DNA of 7,984 nucleotides, taken from DATGLE01 sp035294325. Its GTDB lineage: Bacteria; Chloroflexota; Ktedonobacteria; Ktedonobacterales; Ktedonobacteraceae. The notes under the pieces are model-generated. The model was not told the DNA's origin. It saw only the letters and a list, made by a program, of their open reading frames with translations, and made no database searches. The stretch lies in contig DATGLE010000082.1 in assembly GCA_035294325.1 (NCBI GenBank), positions 1 to 7,984 on the forward strand, given 5' to 3'. Position 1 is the first letter of the stretch; every line of letters begins with the position of its first letter. The position numbers and the translations under genes were made by a program. This document shows, piece by piece, positions 4,980 to 7,984 of the stretch.

Positions 4980-6359
4980 ATGGTGGATTTTCCGACCTGG
5001 TTTAACTCCGGCTGCTATGGTGGACTGGCATGCTGCATGTTTGCTGTTGCCGCTAACGCGCTCTACACATCCCTGCGCCAGCGCGGGACGACGCGACAAC
5101 TGGCCGGGGCTATCGTGATCTGCGTGATTTCGGCTCTGCTGCTGCTCCCCGCCATTATCTGGTACAATATGCGCTTTGCCGCTCTGCAAGCGACGCTCTC
5201 GTTCGCGGAGATCGAGGTAGCGCTTGGCTACGTTGCGCTCTGCGGTTGGATCCTGCCGCTGGGTGTCACCTCGACGTACTACCTCTTTACCACGCCCCGC
5301 AGCACGACCACATCGTTTCACATTCCGCGCCTGCAACGCCGCGCTCACCCGAGTGCGGCGAGCGCGCTCCATCCTCCACGCCATCAGCCTGGCATGCTTG
5401 AACCTTTCGTCTTCGATGAAGATACACCGTGGGGCTGGCTGGAGTACAGCGGTGGAAACTTCCAGGGCCAGCGCCTCGCCCTCAAACGGAAGATAGCGAC
5501 CATCGGACGCGACGAGGATAACGACATCTGGATTGATGATGATGTGGCCTCCCGCCATCATGCGGAACTGGCCTGGGATGAGGGAAAGACCTATATTACC
5601 GACTGCAATAGCCTCAACGGTGTACTGCTCAATGGCCGGCGCATTCGCGGCTATGCACTGCTGAGGACGAACGACGTGCTGGAGATTGGCGAGCAGCGCT
5701 TTGTCTTTATCGCGGCGCAGCAGAGCCGTGAATCCGCCGAAGAGAGTGATCCGCTCGCCAACCACAGGTTGCGCCGCTCTCAGGACGCGCCTGATACGGA
5801 GAGTGCGATTTTGCCAGCAACGGAGCCACTGGCGGAAGGCGCCGCGCTCGCTTCTGCCCCGGTTTCCATAGCGGAGGGGGCGATGACGGAAGAGTCATGG
5901 AAGACGTTGCAGGATACGGCTCAAATCGATCACGCCACGCCCTGGCCGTTCAATAAGGAAAGAGGAGGCGCCTTAACCATCCGCAACGGTGATATGGCCG
6001 GCCAGTGTTTTCTGCTGGATCGGCCATTGATAACGGTAGGGCGTGGCTTTGAGTGCGATATCGTCATCAACGATGCCTCGATTTCGCGCCAGCACGCTCA
6101 GTTCTTGCGACAGGCCGATGGCGACTATGTGCAGGATCTTGCCAGCCGCAACGGAACAAAAGTGAACGGTGAGCCGCTGCTCAAACCGCGTTTGCTCACA
6201 CCTGGCGATATTGTCTGCCTGGGCAATATCCACATGGCATATACATCGGTGCAGATGACTCCGACCTCATCGCTGACGCGGATTATCGCTCCACGTCCGA
6301 TTGCTGGCACAGGCAGTGGTCCCGTGCCGTTGCGCCTGCCGAGCAAGCAGAAGGAATAG
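4980..6359 (+). CDS. Membrane protein with two FHA domains
   Basis: 459 residues; the ATG is preceded by GGGAGGAAGGGGG with about 8 nt spacing. Three hydrophobic helices (about 12-30, 41-61 and 77-103) anchor it. A basic linker leads to FHA-1 (about 152-244) with IGRDEDNDI, SRHHAEL and SLNGVLLNG, then an acidic/Ala-rich linker (about 245-325), then FHA-2 (about 330-422) with VGRGFECDIVINDASISRQH and SRNGTKVNG. FHA domains bind phosphothreonine peptides. FHA-2 keeps all usual contact residues (Gly354, Arg355, Ser369, Arg370, His372, Asn391). FHA-1 keeps Arg177, Ser191, Arg192, His194 and Asn213 but has Leu212 in place of the usual Thr of STNG, and a longer acidic turn. A role as membrane scaffold for a Ser/Thr kinase is likely; no kinase gene is in the window, but a PP2C remnant is. 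Co-transcribed with the transglutaminase-like gene. Confidence 0.92.
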   Translation: MVDFPTWFNSGCYGGLACCMFAVAANALYTSLRQRGTTRQLAGAIVICVISALLLLPAIIWYNMRFAALQATLSFAEIEVALGYVALCGWILPLGVTSTYYLFTTPRSTTTSFHIPRLQRRAHPSAASALHPPRHQPGMLEPFVFDEDTPWGWLEYSGGNFQGQRLALKRKIATIGRDEDNDIWIDDDVASRHHAELAWDEGKTYITDCNSLNGVLLNGRRIRGYALLRTNDVLEIGEQRFVFIAAQQSRESAEESDPLANHRLRRSQDAPDTESAILPATEPLAEGAALASAPVSIAEGAMTEESWKTLQDTAQIDHATPWPFNKERGGALTIRNGDMAGQCFLLDRPLITVGRGFECDIVINDASISRQHAQFLRQADGDYVQDLASRNGTKVNGEPLLKPRLLTPGDIVCLGNIHMAYTSVQMTPTSSLTRIIAPRPIAGTGSGPVPLRLPSKQKE

Positions 6360-6398
6360 GGCAGCCGCGCCGGGGCCGGGAAGGGCAATCGCCAGGGT

Positions 6399-6463
6399 TC
6401 GCCCCTGCCATAGACGCATTGCAGCCCCGGCGGGTATGGTAGGGGCGACTGCAAGAGTCGCCC
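6399..6463. repeat. Palindromic intergenic repeat between convergent genes
   Basis: TCGCCCCTGCCATA (6399-6412) pairs with TATGGTAGGGGCGA (6435-6448) with a single G-T pair. The right arm can alternatively fold on itself: GGGCGACT (6443-6450) with AGTCGCCC (6456-6463), loop GCAAG. Lying between the FHA and MBL stop codons it may act as a bidirectional terminator, though there is no T-run. The form is that of dispersed GGGGCGAC-type palindromes of Chloroflexota (recollection). Confidence 0.6.
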
Positions 6464-6468
6464 GCTTA

Positions 6469-7203
6469 CTATTCTATCTCGACGTTCTTGAAGGGGTGCC
6501 GCGAGAGGACGGGCCGTCCGTGGCCGGGGTAGAGATAGCAAACTGGCAGGCTGCGCAGCACGCGCAGCGTCTCCTCCATGCGAGGAGTGTGGCCCTGGCT
6601 GCGCAGGCGCGGCGTGTTCCCCTCAATAGGGAATAGCGTATCTCCACAGAGCAGTTCCCGGGTAAAGGCATTATAGAGGCAGAGGCTCTCCAGCGAGTTG
6701 CCGGGGGTGGCAATCACGCGCCAGTCAGGGTGAGATGGCAGCCCGGCGACATCCTCCAACCACACATCGATCATCCTCGCCTGCCGCACATAGGCGGGCG
6801 GAAACAGATCGATGTGATGGAGAGCGCCCGGCAGCATTTGATCGGCCATATGGCCGATCCCGGGCAGCCTGGTCCCGGTCCGCAGCAGGCGCTGCACCGT
6901 GGCGGAAGCTGCAACCGGAGCGCGGCAGAGACGTTTCAGGGTTTCGATTCCCGCTGTATATTCAGGATGCAGGTGCGTTAACACGATGAGATCAATTTCT
7001 GCGGGCGAGCGAAGCAGGAAACGTTGTAAATACTGTTGCAGCAGATGGATATGCAATTCGGAGCCTGGATCAACCACGAAGAGGCGCTCATCGTTGACGA
7101 GGTAGGTATTTGCCATCGCAAAGCGATCTGTGATGGTGTGGACCTGGCGCGGGCGTTGCGCCAGGTTCGGCGCCTCGCGCCTGTTCGCAGACGCTGGATT
7201 CAC
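6469..7203 (-). CDS. Metallo-beta-lactamase-fold hydrolase with altered metal site
   Basis: 244 residues, GTG start with GGAGGG 4 nt upstream. The MBL fold is clear: NTYLVNDERLFVVDPGSE (32-49, Asp45), the first metal motif LTHLHPEYTAG (75-85), VIATPGNSLESLCLYN (163-178), LLCGDTLF (184-191) and YPGHGRPV (225-232). The canonical motif is HxHxDH; here His77 and His79 remain but Asp becomes Glu81 and His becomes Tyr82. The usual His of TPGHTPGS is Asn169. The bridging Asp188 and the last His228 are kept. Thus three of seven standard ligand positions differ, which predicts a one-metal enzyme, an unusual metal centre, or a non-catalytic member. A typical glyoxalase-II or hydrolase assignment is therefore unsafe. 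It is cytoplasmic, alone in its transcription unit, convergent with the FHA gene. A 9-bp GC-rich inverted repeat (7142-7150 with 7158-7166) lies in codons 13-21. Confidence 0.87.
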   Translation of the reverse strand: MNPASANRREAPNLAQRPRQVHTITDRFAMANTYLVNDERLFVVDPGSELHIHLLQQYLQRFLLRSPAEIDLIVLTHLHPEYTAGIETLKRLCRAPVAASATVQRLLRTGTRLPGIGHMADQMLPGALHHIDLFPPAYVRQARMIDVWLEDVAGLPSHPDWRVIATPGNSLESLCLYNAFTRELLCGDTLFPIEGNTPRLRSQGHTPRMEETLRVLRSLPVCYLYPGHGRPVLSRHPFKNVEIE

Positions 7204-7239
7204 ATGTCCCTCCGGCGATCACAAAAGACTCGTAGCTCT

Positions 7240-7245
7240 ATTATC
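7240..7245 (-). promoter_or_regulatory. Candidate -10 box of the MBL gene
   Basis: On the - strand this reads GATAAT, five of six to the consensus, about 37 bp before the GTG start. No -35 box at 16-18 bp is convincing (TTGACC at 7256-7261 is too close), so the call is tentative. Confidence 0.25.
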
Positions 7246-7267
7246 CTAGCATCAAGGTCAAGAAGGT

Positions 7268-7466
7268 CATGTGCTATAATAAAATCAGGAGCAACATCCC
7301 GTCTGAGATTGAAACACAATGGAAACGTGGTTTGGGCGCAACATCTCGCCCGAGATGAAACTGCGATTGAAACTGCGATTCAAGCAAGGAAGGTGCTGCA
7401 CTTTTACCAGACATGTGCTACAATGGGGATGTGGTTTGGGCGCAATATCCCATCTGGGATTGAATA
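7268..7466 (+). repeat. Three diverged copies of a promoter-like, dyad-bearing repeat
   Basis: Core copies lie at 7291-7315, 7338-7361 and 7442-7466, of form GCAAyATCyCryCyGrGATtGAA. Copies 2 and 3 share a longer upstream part (7316-7337 and 7420-7441: ACAATGGrrAyGTGGTTTGG), and copies 1 and 3 share CATGTGCTAyAAT (7268-7280, 7412-7424), containing an extended -10 (TGCTATAAT at 7272-7280). Each core holds a short dyad: CATCTCG/CGAGATG in copy 2, ATCCCA/TGGGAT in copy 3, a weaker version in copy 1. Between them TGAAACTGCGAT is repeated exactly in tandem (7356-7367, 7368-7379). The spacing of 47 and 104 bp is irregular. The family is not recognised. Confidence 0.7.
7272..7280 (+). promoter_or_regulatory. 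Extended -10 promoter element
   Basis: TGCTATAAT is a perfect extended -10 box pointing away from the MBL gene into the repeat region. A diverged copy, TGCTACAAT, lies at 7416-7424. No clear -35 box is present, and the nearest gene downstream starts at 7659, so any transcript from here would first be a non-coding one. Confidence 0.35.
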
Positions 7467-7587
7467 AGAATCCGAAGCCCCGGTTTCGTTCCGCCGTCCG
7501 GTATTTGTAGGAATCGCTGCTAGAACCACCAGAAGATACATCCTCCTGTTCGCTACTGTGATATGGATTATGTTGTTCTGTGCTCCT

Positions 7588-7616
7588 TTGCCCTGTGGAT
7601 CCTGACCACGTATACA
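7588..7616 (+). promoter_or_regulatory. Sigma-70-type promoter of the zinc-ribbon gene
   Basis: TTGCCC (7588-7593) and TATACA (7611-7616), each four of six to consensus, are separated by exactly 17 bp and lie 43 bp before the start codon. The spacer holds a small dyad, GTGG (7595-7598) and CCAC (7606-7609), a possible operator. The rest of 7467-7658 shows nothing else I can name. Confidence 0.4.
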
Positions 7617-7658
7617 GTTTGTAGGCGGAACGGAGAGTCAAGAAGGGAAAGATTACTG

Positions 7659-7984
7659 ATGATGTCCAATGAGGACTACCAGGACCGCATCCTTACGTGT
7701 CGTGATTGTGGTAACGAGTTCATCTTTAGCGCAGGTGAGCAAGAGTTTTTTGCCAGGAAGGGCCTGATGAATACGCCTTCGCGCTGCCCTGCCTGCCGCG
7801 CCGCCCGCCGGGGAGGCCAGTCTGCGAGCGGCCCCGGGCGCTCATCGCGAGGCGAGCAGTACGAAGCAGTCTGCGCGGCATGTGGTCGCTCAACTCTGGT
7901 CCCCTTTGTCCCGCGCGAAGATCGCCCCGTCTATTGCAACGAGTGCTTCCAGGCCCAGCGCGCCTCACGCTCCCGCAGTGGCTA
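7659..7984 (+). CDS. Double zinc-ribbon protein (partial, runs off the window)
   Basis: 108 complete codons are visible before the edge; the C-terminus is missing. The start is one of two adjacent ATGs (7659, 7662), with AAGGGA about 10 nt upstream. Domain 1 (about 8-50) has Cys14-x2-Cys17 and Cys43-x2-Cys46, with CRDCGNEFIFSAGEQEFF and the Cys pair in SRCPACRAARR, matching the probable zinc-ribbon family with the EF.F..gEQ.F signature. A Gly/Ser/Arg linker follows. Domain 2 has Cys72-x2-Cys75, exactly 17 residues, then Cys93-x2-Cys96, the CxxC-x17-CxxC zinc-ribbon motif. The linker and the tail (QRASRSRSG) are Arg/Ser-rich, suggesting nucleic-acid binding (inference). Such two-ribbon proteins are common in Chloroflexota; their function is unknown to me. 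It is separated from all other genes and has its own promoter candidate. Confidence 0.88.
   Translation, partial: MMSNEDYQDRILTCRDCGNEFIFSAGEQEFFARKGLMNTPSRCPACRAARRGGQSASGPGRSSRGEQYEAVCAACGRSTLVPFVPREDRPVYCNECFQAQRASRSRSG

Noticed and set aside
4331..5765. Long antisense frames opposite the transglutaminase and FHA genes (216 and 282 codons)
   Set aside because: Both lie fully over strongly supported coding sequence, have unordered basic composition and no motifs.
7142..7166. ACCTGGCGC/GCGCCAGGT inverted repeat as a terminator or regulatory site
   Set aside because: It lies inside the first codons of the MBL gene and has no T-run; probably a by-product of GC-rich coding sequence.
7291..7466. 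CRISPR-like repeats ending in ATTGAAAC
   Set aside because: Only three copies, with differing length and sequence, irregular distances (47 and 104 bp), no equal-sized spacers and no cas gene in the window.
7036..7467. Open reading frame of 143 codons on the + strand
   Set aside because: Its first part is antisense to the MBL gene and the rest translates the non-coding repeat copies; no Shine-Dalgarno and no known domain.
7285..7641. Open reading frame of 118 codons on the - strand
   Set aside because: It reads through the repeat block and across the zinc-ribbon promoter, with no ribosome binding site or recognisable domain.

Overview
The window looks like a chromosomal accessory stretch from a GC-rich, many-celled or spore-forming member of the Chloroflexota, most likely class Ktedonobacteria (inference). 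Reasons: a Thr/Ala/Pro-linker cupredoxin lipoprotein, a HEAT-repeat membrane protein coupled to an ECF sigma factor, a double FHA protein, a double zinc-ribbon protein, abundant intergenic palindromes, and what appears to be a HEARO/IscB-type omega RNA. No rRNA or tRNA gene was seen.

Layout. 1-162: structured leader of a copper-binding lipoprotein gene (163-621, +). 622-907: no protein gene; it holds a terminator-like hairpin, a 25-bp repeat present once inverted and twice in tandem (676-751), and a highly structured RNA of about 150 nt (757-907, +) that starts directly after GTGA, resembles HEARO/IscB omega RNA and has no iscB next to it. 908-3503 (all on the - strand): in transcription order an NTF2/SnoaL-like protein, an ECF sigma factor, and a HEAT-repeat single-pass membrane protein whose start is 2 nt from the sigma stop codon, so probably its signalling partner or anti-sigma. 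3504-3868: a divergent regulatory region that also contains the apparent C-terminal remnant of a PP2C phosphatase. 3869-6359 (+): a secreted or anchored transglutaminase-like protein and a three-helix membrane protein with two FHA domains, 22 nt apart. 6360-6468: palindromic repeat between convergent genes. 6469-7203 (-): a metallo-beta-lactamase-fold protein lacking several standard metal ligands. 7204-7658: no protein gene; three diverged copies of a dyad-bearing repeat and a promoter for the last gene. 7659-end (+): double zinc-ribbon protein, cut by the window edge.

How the parts may work together (inference): the NTF2/ECF/HEAT cluster is a candidate envelope-signal-to-transcription unit. 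The FHA protein and the PP2C remnant suggest that the neighbourhood once belonged to a Ser/Thr-phosphorylation locus. The most unusual element is the standalone omega RNA, whose presumptive guide segment runs into the 25-bp repeat.
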